Shown here one piece after another: positions 23,284 to 32,071 of a DNA stretch of 64,000 bases. The notes under the pieces were generated by a model, which saw nothing but the letters and a program-made list of their open reading frames with translations, ran no database searches and was not told where the DNA came from. The DNA comes from Cryptosporangium aurantiacum (lineage in GTDB: Bacteria; Actinomycetota; Actinomycetes; Mycobacteriales; Cryptosporangiaceae): positions 1 through 64,000 of the forward strand of contig NZ_FRCS01000019.1 of the NCBI RefSeq assembly GCF_900143005.1. The letters run 5' to 3'. Made by a program: the position numbers and the translations under genes. Each line of letters begins with the position of its first letter. The stretch's first letter is position 1.

Positions 23284-24814
23284 CGGCCACCTCCAGCTCG
23301 GCGAGCGGCAGCCTGGCACGAACAATGGTGCCGCCGCTCGCGGGGGACAGGATCTCGCACCGGCCGCCGAGCTCCGCGGCGCGCTCACGCAGCGAAACTA
23401 GCCCGACCCCGGTCGGCGTCGCCGCCGGGATTCCGATCCCGTTATCGGTGATTTCGACGACCAAGGCGTCCGCGTCGACCGCCAAAGATACGTGGCACGA
23501 GGACGCCTTAGCGTGCCGGACGACGTTGGTGAGCGCCTCGGACGCGACCCGGTACGCGGCCACTTCGACCGCGGCGGGCAGGCCCTCGAGGGTCGACCCG
23601 GCGTCGACCTCGATGGTGAGTCCCGGTCCGCGCAGCCGCTCGGCTTGCTGGCGGACGGCGCCGAGCAGGCCGACGTCGTCCAGCGCGGGCGGCCGCAGGT
23701 CGTGCACGAGACGGCGGACGTCGGCGACGGCGGTGGTCACGTCGTCGCGCGCCTGACGGAGCAGTTCGTCCGCTTTTTCCGGTGCGGACGATGCCAGGTT
23801 CCGGGCGGCGTCGATACGCAGCGCGACGGCACCCAGGCTCGGCCCGAGCCCGTCGTGCAGGTCCCGGCGTAGCCGGCGTCGCTCCTCCTCGCGTGCGGTG
23901 ACCAGCCGTTCGCGGCTGCGCTGCAGCTCGGCCGCGAGGTAGCCGGCGCGAGAGGCTGCGGCGGCTTGCCGCACGACGTCCCCCAGCAGTTTTTCGTCGC
24001 GGGGCGACAATGCGGCCCGCGGGCCGCCGCTCGGCAGCACCAGCCGCCCGACCTCCTCGCCCCGGAACGTGATCGGCAACGCCGGGGTGGACGCCGGCCG
24101 ACGGCCGTGCGAAGCCACCAGGCGTTCGCCGCCGGACCGGTCGACCTCGACCGCGACGTACGGGGAGCGGAACGCCTCGGCGACGGTGCGGACCACCGTG
24201 AGCAGTTGCTCCTAGGGTTCGTCGGAGCGCTCGAGCTGCTCGGCGAGCCCTGCGACGACACCGTACGGATCGTCGCGGCGTCCGAGCGCGAACCGGCGGA
24301 TCACCCGCCAGAGCCGGTCCCGCAACGGAGCGTAGAAGACCAGGACGACGGTGAGCGCGAGCAGCACCACGTCACGCCTGCCGAGTAGGGCGGTGGTGCC
24401 TCCGACGACGGCGAGGTCGACGAGCACGACGGCGATCGCCAAGCCACCGTAGAGCAGCGTCCCGCCGAGCAGACGGTCGATGTCGAGCAGCCCCGGACGG
24501 GCGATGCCCGCCACCGCCGCGCCGGTCAGGCCGACCGCGACCGGCAGCGCGACGTCGGTCCAGCCCTGCGGAAACACCAACAACGAAAGCATGACGAGGA
24601 CGTCGACGACGGCGGCCCACAGCAGCCAGCGCATCCGGACACGGTCGGTGCCGGTCGCGCGCGGGTAGCGGCGTACCACCACGGCGAACGGCACGAGCAG
24701 GCTGAGTCCCGCGCACAGGGTGGAGATCCGGAGCAGGGCGGTCCAGACGTCGGCCGGAGGGCCGGTGATCGTGGTGAGGTCCAGGTCGAGACCCCGCAGC
24801 GGGACACCGCCGGT
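23276..24814 (-). pseudogene. NarL-type sensor histidine kinase, broken
   Basis: The membrane part (several hydrophobic segments from 24800 to 24300) ends in VVAGLAEQLERSDEP and meets an in-frame TAG at 24212-24214. The same frame continues EQLLTVVRTVAEAF into a GAF-like region, the HisKA_3 box with RRLRRDLHDGLGPSLG (His as phospho-acceptor) and a HATPase domain ending GGTIVRARLPL. One nonsense codon therefore splits the gene. Its N-terminus is also missing: upstream of about 24814 there is an in-frame stop and no start. The partner regulator is damaged too, so the pair looks dead or dying. Confidence 0.72.
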
Positions 24815-25106
24815 TCATCGGCGCGTACCGACCGCCCGGCATCCAGGCACCTCTACTGGACATCGTGGTGCGCGACCTCCGCCCGAACTGACTTCCCGTC
24901 AGCGCCCGGCCACCCCAACGGTCGGGCGTCCACTGACCGTCATCGACATCGAGGACGCGGTCTCGCCGGACGCCGAAAATGCCGCGCTTCGAGATACCGA
25001 GACGCCCCAAGCCGCTGTCGCGGGCGGCGTCCCTGAGTCCGTCGAGCAGATCGTCGGTCAAGCCGGGGAGCCAGTCTTGTCGGTCCTCGGACCTAATATG
25101 CGGAGC
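24815..25106. other. Intergenic stretch without a supported gene
   Basis: Between the truncated kinase and the DinB-like gene. Long open frames cross it on both strands but none has a start, domain or consistent bias. A minus-strand peptide (LTDDLLDGLRDAARDSGLGRLG) might be the remnant of a lost gene; I cannot support that further. Confidence 0.3.
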
Positions 25107-25826
25107 ATGAAGCGGTACGTCGACGAGGATCTGCACGGTGCGGAGTTCCGCGAGTGCGATTTGACCGGGGCACGCCTGATCGGCGTCGTCATGCAGGATG
25201 CCGTGATCGACGGGCTCATCACCAACCTGGTGGTCAACGGTGTCGAGGTCACCGAATACGTCGAGGCGGAGCTCGACCGGCGTCACCCGGTGCGGGCGCT
25301 GATCCGCTCCGAGGACCCTGCCGATCTGCGCGAGGCATCGCGTCAGCTCCATGCCGGCTGGGCCGCCACGATCGAGCGAATCCGCCGTACGCCCGGCATC
25401 GAGCGCCGCAGCGTGAACGGCGAGTGGTCGGCCGTGCAGACGATGCGCCACCTCGTCTTCGTCCACGACTCGTGGTTCCGCCGCTGCTGTCTGGGCTCGA
25501 CGGAGCTGTTCACGCCGATGGGCATCGGGACGACCGTCGAGCCCTACCGTGGAGCGCACGGGCTTGACCTCTCGCTCGAGCCCGCTCTCGACGAGATCGT
25601 GAGCGTGCGGAACGCGCAGGCCGCCGAGCTCGAGGCCTGGCTCGACGAGGTCACCACTGCGCAGCTCGCGGCGCGAGCGCCGGTGCCCGACGACGACGTC
25701 TGGCCGCCGTACGCCCGGGGCCGCTCGGTGCGGCAGTGCCTCGGCACGGTGCTCAACGAGACGTTCGAGCACCACGGCTTCTGCGTCCGAGACCTCGACC
25801 TGATCGAGGCACTGGACGCTGAGTAA
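25107..25826 (+). CDS. Pentapeptide-repeat plus DinB-like protein
   Basis: A 239-residue protein. The first ~50 residues resemble a short pentapeptide-repeat-like segment (HGAEFRECDLTGARLIGVVM). Residues from about 85 on form a DinB/mycothiol-maleylpyruvate-isomerase-like four-helix bundle, with metal-ligand-type histidines in TMRHLVFVHDSWF and FEHHGFC. DinB-like enzymes often use mycothiol or bacillithiol; the reaction here is unknown. Start ATG 25107 is chosen at the domain boundary; ATG 25098 is three codons upstream. This combination of domains recurs in actinobacteria. Confidence 0.75.
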   Translation: MKRYVDEDLHGAEFRECDLTGARLIGVVMQDAVIDGLITNLVVNGVEVTEYVEAELDRRHPVRALIRSEDPADLREASRQLHAGWAATIERIRRTPGIERRSVNGEWSAVQTMRHLVFVHDSWFRRCCLGSTELFTPMGIGTTVEPYRGAHGLDLSLEPALDEIVSVRNAQAAELEAWLDEVTTAQLAARAPVPDDDVWPPYARGRSVRQCLGTVLNETFEHHGFCVRDLDLIEALDAE

Positions 25827-25966
25827 GGTCAGCTACCGACTCGGCGAGGCATCTTGCGCGGTGCCGAGCGGGTGCGCGATCGGCGGCGATGGTCCTGTCC
25901 AGCTCGTGGCGTTCGAGGACCTGGAGACCCTCGACGCCCTGGCCCGGCTCGGCCGCTGAGGTCCTG

Positions 25967-26728
25967 CTAATGGATGTGCGAGCCGCCGTTGACGTCGTAC
26001 GTGGCTCCCGTGATGTAGCCGGATTCCTCGCGGCAGAGGTAGGTGATCAGGTCCGCGACGTCGGCGACCCGGCCGTTGCGCCCGACCGGGATGCCGGCGA
26101 TCAGCGCGTCCTTGCGGTCGCCCTCCAGGGCCCCGCCGGTGATGTCGGTATCGATCAGACCGGGTGCCACGCAGTTCACCGTCACACCGCTCGGCCCGAG
26201 TTCGCGGGCCAGAGCGCGTGCGAAGCCGAGCTGAGCCGCCTTGGCCGCGGAGTAGGCGACACCCCCGAACACTCCCCCGCCGCGTTCGGCGGACACCGAC
26301 GACAGGAAGACGATGCGGCCGTAGCCCCGCTCGGCCATCCCGGGCGCGAGGCGCCTGGTGATGTTGTAAGCGCCTCGGACGTTGACCGCGAAGATGCGAT
26401 CCCACTCCGCGCCCTCGACCTCCAGAAACCGGGTCGGCGAGGTGACACCCGCGTTGTTGATCAGCGCCCCGACCGGTGGCGCGCCGGCGGCAAGTGCGTC
26501 GACCGCCGCGGCGACCGCGTCCTCGTCGGTGACGTCACAGGCGAGCCCGAAGGTCTGTACGCCGCTCTCGGCGGCGATCTCGTCGGCGGTGGCTTTCGCG
26601 GCAGCCTCGTCGAGATCGAGGATCGCGACGTTCCAGCCGGCCGACGCGAGGGCCTGGGCGGTGGCCCGGCCGATGCCCCGGCGCGAGGCGGCGCCGGTGA
26701 CGACGGCGGTGCGGTCGCTGACGGTCAT
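25967..26728 (-). CDS. Short-chain dehydrogenase/reductase of the transketolase operon
   Basis: A 253-residue classical SDR. The Rossmann motif is TGAASRRGIGRA (residues about 11-22), then NNAG, the catalytic Ser in SSVSAE and YSAAK, and the C-terminal GGSHIH. NAD(P)-dependent oxidation or reduction of a sugar or keto-acid intermediate is expected. The ATG overlaps the transketolase C-subunit stop (ATGA), last gene of an operon with a split transketolase, a transporter and a GntR regulator, so it likely acts in the same catabolic route. Confidence 0.88.
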   Translation of the reverse strand: MTVSDRTAVVTGAASRRGIGRATAQALASAGWNVAILDLDEAAAKATADEIAAESGVQTFGLACDVTDEDAVAAAVDALAAGAPPVGALINNAGVTSPTRFLEVEGAEWDRIFAVNVRGAYNITRRLAPGMAERGYGRIVFLSSVSAERGGGVFGGVAYSAAKAAQLGFARALARELGPSGVTVNCVAPGLIDTDITGGALEGDRKDALIAGIPVGRNGRVADVADLITYLCREESGYITGATYDVNGGSHIH

Positions 26729-27714
26729 TGCAGCTCCTTCTTGACCCGAGCGCAGAGCGCGTCGGTGGACAGGCCGTAGCGGTCGTGCAGGGTGGGGAGC
26801 GCACCGGCGGCGAGGAACTCGTCGGGCAGTGCGGCGGGCACGATCCGGGTGGCGATGCCGGCGTAGGCGACGGCGGCCGCGACGGCTTCGGACAGGCCGC
26901 CGATCCGGGTGTGGTTCTCGCAGGTCACTACGAGCCGATCGCCCCGGACGGCGTTCAGGATCGCGGCGGTGTCCAGCGGTTTGATCGTCGGAACGTGCAG
27001 CACCGCGGCGTCCACATGGTCTTTCTGCAGACGCTCCGCGGCCTGCAGGGCGCGCATCGTCATCAGCCCGGTGGAGATGAAGACGACGTCGTTGCCGTCG
27101 CGCAGCGAAGCGGCGCGGCCGAGTTCGAAGCGGTAGTCGTACTCGTCGAGGACGGTGGGCACCTTGCCGCGCAGCAGGCGCAGGTACGTGGGCCCCGGGT
27201 GGTCGGCGAGCGCTGGGACCGCCTGCTCGATGTCGACCGAGTCGCAGGGGTCGACGATCGTCAGGTTCGGGCAGGCGCGCAGGATCGCCAGGTCCTCGGT
27301 GGCCTGGTGGCTGGGGCCGTATCCGGTGGTCAGGCCGGGTAGCGCGCCGACGACGTTGACGTTGAGGTACGGCTCGGCGATGTCCAAGCAGAGGAAGTCG
27401 TAGGCCCGGCGGGTGGCGAACACCGAGTACGTGGACGCGAACGGCACCAGCCCGACTTCGGCGAGCCCGGCGGCTGCTCCGAGCATGGCCTGCTCGGCCA
27501 TGCCCATCTGGAAGAACCGGTTGGGGTGGGCGTCGCGGAAGACGTGCATGTCGGTGTACTTGGCCAGGTCAGCCGAGAGCCCGACGATCTCCGGACGCTC
27601 GTCGGCGAGCCGGGCGAGCGCGTGCCCGAACGGGGCGGAGTTCGTGCGCTGGTCCGCGTCGGCGAACGAGGCGATCATCGCCGACGTGGTCAGCCGCTTG
27701 ACCGGTGCGCTCAC
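26725..27714 (-). CDS. Transketolase C-terminal subunit
   Basis: A 329-residue protein with the pyrimidine-binding and C-terminal domains of transketolase. The catalytic Glu lies in FFQMGMAEQAMLGAAAGLA; PSHQATEDLAILRACPN is the conserved loop, and the C-terminal domain has VVTCENHTRIGGLSEAV. It pairs with the N-terminal subunit encoded upstream; the GTG start overlaps that gene's stop by 4 nt. Together they form a thiamine-diphosphate enzyme that moves two-carbon units. Split transketolases occur in pathways for unusual sugars such as apiose derivatives or sulfoquinovose, but the substrate here is unknown. Confidence 0.9.
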   Translation of the reverse strand: MSAPVKRLTTSAMIASFADADQRTNSAPFGHALARLADERPEIVGLSADLAKYTDMHVFRDAHPNRFFQMGMAEQAMLGAAAGLAEVGLVPFASTYSVFATRRAYDFLCLDIAEPYLNVNVVGALPGLTTGYGPSHQATEDLAILRACPNLTIVDPCDSVDIEQAVPALADHPGPTYLRLLRGKVPTVLDEYDYRFELGRAASLRDGNDVVFISTGLMTMRALQAAERLQKDHVDAAVLHVPTIKPLDTAAILNAVRGDRLVVTCENHTRIGGLSEAVAAAVAYAGIATRIVPAALPDEFLAAGALPTLHDRYGLSTDALCARVKKELQ

Positions 27715-28562
27715 GAGCGGTCTCCTTCCAGGGCGTGGCGGGCGGCGTCCCATTCGTGTTCGGCGACCGGCATGAAATGCGCCTTCTCCCGGGTCTCCAG
27801 GAACGGCACGCCATGGCCGATGCGGGTGTCGCAGATCAGCACCGACGGCGCGTCGGGGTGGGCGCGGATCTCGTCCAACCCGGCGAGCAGCGCTGGCACG
27901 TCGTTGCCATCGACCCGGACCGCGTGCCAGCCGAACGCCTCCCACTTGGCGGTCACCGGTTCGGTGCGCAGCACGCCTGTCGTCGGGCCGTCGGCCTGCA
28001 AGCCGTTGACATCGACGATCGCGGTCACGTTGGACAGGCCGTGGTGCGCGCAGGCCATCGCGGCCTCCCAGGTCGAACCCTCGTCGAGCTCTCCGTCGGA
28101 GAGCAGGTTGAAAACCCGCGCGGGGTTCCCGCGGTGCCGCAAGCCCAGGCCCATTCCGCAGGCGACGCCGAGCCCGTGGCCGAGTGAGCCACCGGAGATC
28201 TCCATGCCGGGTGTGTAGGAGGCCATGCCGGACATGGGCAACCGGGACTCGTCCGCACCGTAGGTCTCCAACTCCTCGGGCGGGATCGTGCCCGCCTCGG
28301 CGAGCGCGGCGTACAGCGCGATCGCGTAGTGCCCGATCGAGAGCAGGAACCGGTCGCGGCCGTCCCAGTGCGGGTCGTCCGGCCGCAGCCGCAACTCGCC
28401 GTCACCGCGGGTGTAGAAAACCGCGAGGACGTCAGCCACGCCGAGGGCCTGGCCGATGTAGCCCTGGCCCTGCACCTCCCCCATCAGCAAGGCGCTGCGG
28501 CGAATGCGGGTCGCGGCCTGGGCGATCCGAGTCGCCTTCGTCTCGATGGTCGTTGTCGTCAT
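27711..28562 (-). CDS. Transketolase N-terminal subunit
   Basis: A 283-residue ThPP-binding half of transketolase. GGSLGHGLGVACGMGLG and SDGELDEGSTWEAAM (the GDGE-type motif ending in a Mg/ThPP ligand region near residues 155-170) are clear. Starts with ATG behind GGAGAAACC and is followed by the C-subunit with a GTGA overlap. Both parts together equal one complete enzyme. The operon context (MHS transporter, SDR, FCD-type GntR) suggests catabolism of a carbohydrate acid or polyol. Confidence 0.9.
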   Translation of the reverse strand: MTTTTIETKATRIAQAATRIRRSALLMGEVQGQGYIGQALGVADVLAVFYTRGDGELRLRPDDPHWDGRDRFLLSIGHYAIALYAALAEAGTIPPEELETYGADESRLPMSGMASYTPGMEISGGSLGHGLGVACGMGLGLRHRGNPARVFNLLSDGELDEGSTWEAAMACAHHGLSNVTAIVDVNGLQADGPTTGVLRTEPVTAKWEAFGWHAVRVDGNDVPALLAGLDEIRAHPDAPSVLICDTRIGHGVPFLETREKAHFMPVAEHEWDAARHALEGDRS

Positions 28563-28588
28563 GGCGGTTTCTCCAGGGTCGGCAAGGC

Positions 28589-29947
28589 TCATGCGCTGGT
28601 CACAGAGTTCGGCCGCACGACGTCCGGCGCGGCCGCTGCCCGCTCCAGCGCCGCGATCTCGGCGCGCTTGGCCGCGCCCCAGGTTTCCGGCGTCAGCACG
28701 GCGGCGAACAGGCCGAGCAGCCCGTACCCGGTGAACAGCAGCGCCGGGCCGATCCAGCCGACTCCGGCGAACAACGCGGTGGCGATCAACGGCGTGAATC
28801 CGGAAACGACGGCCGAGAGCTGGTAGGCCAGCGACGCGCCGGTCGTGCGGGTGCGGGCGGCGAACAGCTCGGAGAACCAGGCTCCCTGCACGCCGGCCAG
28901 GCAGTTCTGGCAGATCGCGTAGCTGATGACGAAGGCCAGTACGATCGCGAACGCCGCACCGGTGTTGAGCATCAGGAACAACGGCACGCCCCATGCGACG
29001 GTGATCGCGGTCCCGAACAGGTACACCGGACGACGCCCGACCCGGTCGGTCAGCGCACCCCACGCCGTCGTCGCGAAAATGCCGATCCCGGCGGCGAGCA
29101 TCAGCGAGAACAGCGTCAGCGATCGATCGGCGAGGTCCTCACTGGATAGGTACGACAGGACGAACGTCACCGAGATCGCGTAGCCGGCGGTCTCGGTGAT
29201 CCGCAGGCAGAACGCGCGGAGGATGTCGCGCCACCCGGTGCGCAGCACCTCGAGCAGCGGATTGTGCGAGACGTCGCCCTCGGCCTTGAGCTCCTCGAAC
29301 TCCGGCGACTCTTCGACCTTCAGCCGGATGATGATGCCGACGACGATCAGGACGGCGCTGAGCAGGAACGGAACCCGCCACGCCCACTGATCACCGAGGG
29401 GGACGCTGACCAGGAACGCGGTGTTGGCCAGCAGCAGCCCCAGCGGGAACCCGGCCTGGGTGATGCCGGTGTAGAGGCCGCGTTTGCGCCACGGCGCGTG
29501 TTCGAACGTCATCAGGATCGCGCCGCCCCATTCGGCGCCGAACGCCAGGCCCTGGACGACCCGGACGGCGACCAGCAGCACCGCAGCCCAGATGCCGATC
29601 ATCTGGTAGGTGGGGAGAAGTCCGATCAGGACGGTGGCGACTCCCATCAGCAGGAGCGAGCCGACGAGCACCGGCTTGCGGCCGATCCGGTCGCCCAGGT
29701 AGCCGCCGACGATGCCGCCGAGCGGCCGGACGGCGAACCCGATCCCGAGAGTCGCGAACGACAGCAGCGTGCCGGACAACGGGTCGGACGAGGGGAAGAA
29801 GACCTCGTTGAAGTAGAGGGCCGCGGCGGTGCCGAAGCCGATGAAGTCATACGTCTCGATCGTCGCGCCGACCGAGGAACCGATCGCGACTCTGCGTCGC
29901 GCGGGCGTGCCGTGCACCGCGGCACGGGGGGTTTCCAGTCCGGACAT
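28589..29947 (-). CDS. MFS transporter, metabolite:H+ symporter type
   Basis: A 452-residue protein with about 12 membrane segments. The N-terminal signature ATIETYDFIGFGTAAALYF and the loop GYLGDRIGRKPVLV place it in the MHS family, which imports organic acids, osmolytes or sugar acids with protons; the second-half loop is DRVGRRPVYL. It begins the structural part of the operon. A 14-bp palindrome 52 nt upstream (29999-30012) may be the operator of the GntR regulator encoded next upstream. Substrate inferred only as a small organic compound. Confidence 0.88.
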   Translation of the reverse strand: MSGLETPRAAVHGTPARRRVAIGSSVGATIETYDFIGFGTAAALYFNEVFFPSSDPLSGTLLSFATLGIGFAVRPLGGIVGGYLGDRIGRKPVLVGSLLLMGVATVLIGLLPTYQMIGIWAAVLLVAVRVVQGLAFGAEWGGAILMTFEHAPWRKRGLYTGITQAGFPLGLLLANTAFLVSVPLGDQWAWRVPFLLSAVLIVVGIIIRLKVEESPEFEELKAEGDVSHNPLLEVLRTGWRDILRAFCLRITETAGYAISVTFVLSYLSSEDLADRSLTLFSLMLAAGIGIFATTAWGALTDRVGRRPVYLFGTAITVAWGVPLFLMLNTGAAFAIVLAFVISYAICQNCLAGVQGAWFSELFAARTRTTGASLAYQLSAVVSGFTPLIATALFAGVGWIGPALLFTGYGLLGLFAAVLTPETWGAAKRAEIAALERAAAAPDVVRPNSVTSA

Positions 29948-29998
29948 GGTGATCTCCGCTGATCGTTGTCGGGGCGGTCACGATGGCGGTGCTCTGCC

Positions 29999-30012
29999 GA
30001 CTGTTAACAGTC
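29999..30012. promoter_or_regulatory. 14-bp perfect palindrome, candidate GntR operator
   Basis: GACTGTTAACAGTC is a perfect palindrome with the TGTTAACA-type centre common for FadR-subfamily operators. It lies between the regulator gene and the transporter gene, so the GntR product could repress the catabolic operon there until its ligand binds. Confidence 0.6.
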
Positions 30013-30123
30013 AACAATGTCTCGCCACGATGAACCCCTTTCCACGGTCTGTCAATAGGCGGCCCGCTCGACGGGTCGAGCTGAACGGTCAGCGGCGCCG
30101 GCGGAGAGCGGAGGCTCGCCGGG

Positions 30124-30780
30124 TCAGCGTTCGGGGGCCGTGAAGTGCTCGGCAGCGCCGGTCATGTGGTCCTCGACCACAGCAATCGCCGCGTCCACAT
30201 CGCCCCGCTCGATCGCGCCCACGATGAGCGCATGCCGTTCCGGAGTCATCATGGCCGGCGCATCTTCCGGATCGCGGTTCATGATCGTCACCCGGATCCG
30301 GCCCTCGAGATGCCGCCACGACTCGACGAGCATCGTATTGCCGGTGAGTTCACACAGCCGAACATGAAAGCCGAGGTCAGCCTCGACCTGGGCCGAGAAG
30401 TCGCCGGCCGCCTCGATCGCGCGGAGCGAGACGCGGAGAGCAGCCACCGCCGACGCGCGATCCGGCAGCGCGATGATCTCGCGCACCGCGAGACCCTCCA
30501 ACGCGGCCCGGACGCGGAACAGTCCGCGGATCTCGTCCTCGGACAACGAGTTGACCCGGAGCATGGATCGGTGGCTGACAGTCACCAATCCTTCTTGCTG
30601 GAGATGCCGCAGAGCCTCACGGACCGTCCCGCGGCTCACTCCGAGACGGCCGGCGAGCTCCACCTCGCCCAGGTGATCCCCGGGCCGGTACGCACCTGAC
30701 GTGATCGCCGATCGCAAGGCTTGGAGGGCCCGCTCTCGCAGGGTGGTGCGATCCAGGTTCGGCAACGGCTCGACGGACAC
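30124..30780 (-). CDS. GntR regulator, FadR/FCD subfamily
   Basis: A 218-residue protein. The winged helix (residues about 13-75) contains HLGEVELAGRLGVSRGTVREALRHL. The C-terminal FCD domain is helical and carries metal/ligand-type residues (DLGFHVRLCELTGN, HALIVGAIERGDVDAA). The GTG start has GGAGGGA upstream. It is the first gene in the direction of the transketolase operon and most likely its regulator, sensing a pathway metabolite. Confidence 0.88.
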   Translation of the reverse strand: MSVEPLPNLDRTTLRERALQALRSAITSGAYRPGDHLGEVELAGRLGVSRGTVREALRHLQQEGLVTVSHRSMLRVNSLSEDEIRGLFRVRAALEGLAVREIIALPDRASAVAALRVSLRAIEAAGDFSAQVEADLGFHVRLCELTGNTMLVESWRHLEGRIRVTIMNRDPEDAPAMMTPERHALIVGAIERGDVDAAIAVVEDHMTGAAEHFTAPER

Positions 30781-30838
30781 GCGACTCCCTCCGACTGCCG
30801 ACAGACTACCTGCGAGCGACGCCGCCACAGCGGCCCGG

Positions 30839-31357
30839 CTACGCCGCCGCGGCCCGCCGCGCCCGCCGGGTCGCCCGCGCGCAGCGCAGCAGATACCCCG
30901 GCGACGGCGGGATCCAGCCGAGTTGCAACGCCTGCGACTGATCGTCGCGGACCGCCCAGTGTTCGACGATCAACCCGTCCCGCATCCGGACGAAGTGCGC
31001 GTGGTGCACCTCGAAGCGCCGCCCGGTCGGGGCGAACGCGCGCTCGACCCGTCCGTCCGGCGTCCAGATCACGAAGTCGCCGGTGTGGCGGCCGGACATC
31101 GTGCCGTGGGTGGCGGCGAGGTCACCGTCCACGAGCACGGTGTCGACGGTGAACGCCAGGTCGTCGAACGCCGAGCGCAGCCACTGCGCGGTGGCCCAGA
31201 ACGCTTCCGGACCGCTCCCCCGGCAGTCCGGCGGCTCCTGGGCGGCCTCGCGGTTGCGCGCCTCCGGATGGATCACCGCACGCAGGTCGTCGAGCGTGCC
31301 GTCGGCCATCAATCCGATCGACCGGCTTACGGCGTCGGCCGTGGCAGCAGAAGTCAT
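30839..31357 (-). CDS. SnoaL-like / NTF2-fold protein
   Basis: A 172-residue SnoaL-like protein. Features include IHPEARNREAAQEPPDCRG, HGTMSGRHTGDFVIW and HHAHFVRMRDGLIVEHWAVRDD, the last being typical of the ester-cyclase branch. The tail is Arg/Ala-rich. The enzyme class and substrate cannot be deduced; relatives include polyketide cyclases and epoxide hydrolases. It is divergent from the TetR gene at 31448 with a probable operator between, so that regulator probably controls it. Confidence 0.8.
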   Translation of the reverse strand: MTSAATADAVSRSIGLMADGTLDDLRAVIHPEARNREAAQEPPDCRGSGPEAFWATAQWLRSAFDDLAFTVDTVLVDGDLAATHGTMSGRHTGDFVIWTPDGRVERAFAPTGRRFEVHHAHFVRMRDGLIVEHWAVRDDQSQALQLGWIPPSPGYLLRCARATRRARRAAAA

Positions 31358-31373
31358 CGTTGCCTCCTATTCA

Positions 31374-31414
31374 ATACACCGGACTGTACCGAAATCTGGG
31401 ACAGTACGCTGTAT
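31374..31414. promoter_or_regulatory. Inverted repeat between SnoaL-like and tetR genes
   Basis: Arms at 31374-31387 (ATACACCGGACTGT) and 31401-31414 (ACAGTACGCTGTAT) pair at 12 of 14 positions with a 13-nt spacer. Its place in the divergent region fits a TetR operator controlling both genes. Confidence 0.6.
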
Positions 31415-31447
31415 CGAAAATCCGACAGGCGAATTCCCCGGAGCCCC

Positions 31448-32071
31448 ATGCCCTACGACAACCGCGGCCGCGCCGCCGCTGCCCACCGCACCCGCTCCGC
31501 GATCCTGGCCGCGGCCCGGGACTCGTTCCTCGAGAGCGGCTACGCGGGCACGACGATCCGGGCGGTCGCCGAGGCGGCCGGGGTGTCCCAGGAGACCGTC
31601 TACAAGCGCTTCGGTAACAAGGCGCGCCTGCTGAAGGACGTCTACGACGTCGCGATGGCCGGCGACGAGGAGCCGGTGCCGATCGCCGCCCGGCCGCAGG
31701 CGCTGGCGGTCCGGAACGCCGCGGGCCCGGCGGAGGCCGCGCGCGCGTACGCGGCGCTCTCGGCCTGGCTGGTCAGCCGCGCCGGTGACCTCATGCGGGT
31801 GGTGTCGTCGGCGCGCGGGAGTGATCCCGACCTGGACGCGTTCATGACGACGGTCGACGCCGAGCGCCTCACCGGGACGACGATGGCCACCACCGCCTGG
31901 GACGAACGCGGCTGGCTGCGACCCGGCCTGGACCGGGACCGCGCCCGCGACCTGGTGTGGACGCTGAACTCACCGGCCGTCTGGATGCTGCTCACCGAGC
32001 GCGGATGGACGAACGAGGAGTACGAGGCGTGGATGGCCGGCGCACTCGCCGCGCTGGTTCTCGCGGCCTAG
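31448..32071 (+). CDS. TetR-family regulator
   Basis: A 207-residue protein. N-terminal helix-turn-helix: [19 protein letters not shown] then [20 protein letters not shown] (residues about 20-58). The C-terminal ligand domain is variable, so the inducer is unknown. The gene is divergent from the SnoaL-like gene across a good inverted repeat. Start ATG 31448-31450 at the natural beginning of the domain. Its 3' end overlaps the convergent chemoreceptor gene by 4 nt. Confidence 0.88.
   Translation: MPYDNRGRAAAAHRTRSAILAAARDSFLESGYAGTTIRAVAEAAGVSQETVYKRFGNKARLLKDVYDVAMAGDEEPVPIAARPQALAVRNAAGPAEAARAYAALSAWLVSRAGDLMRVVSSARGSDPDLDAFMTTVDAERLTGTTMATTAWDERGWLRPGLDRDRARDLVWTLNSPAVWMLLTERGWTNEEYEAWMAGALAALVLAA

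Noticed and set aside
24372-25775. A 467-codon minus-strand open frame
   Set aside because: It is opposite the DinB-like gene and the kinase remnant, contains no domain, and its composition is that expected of the antisense of high-GC coding DNA.
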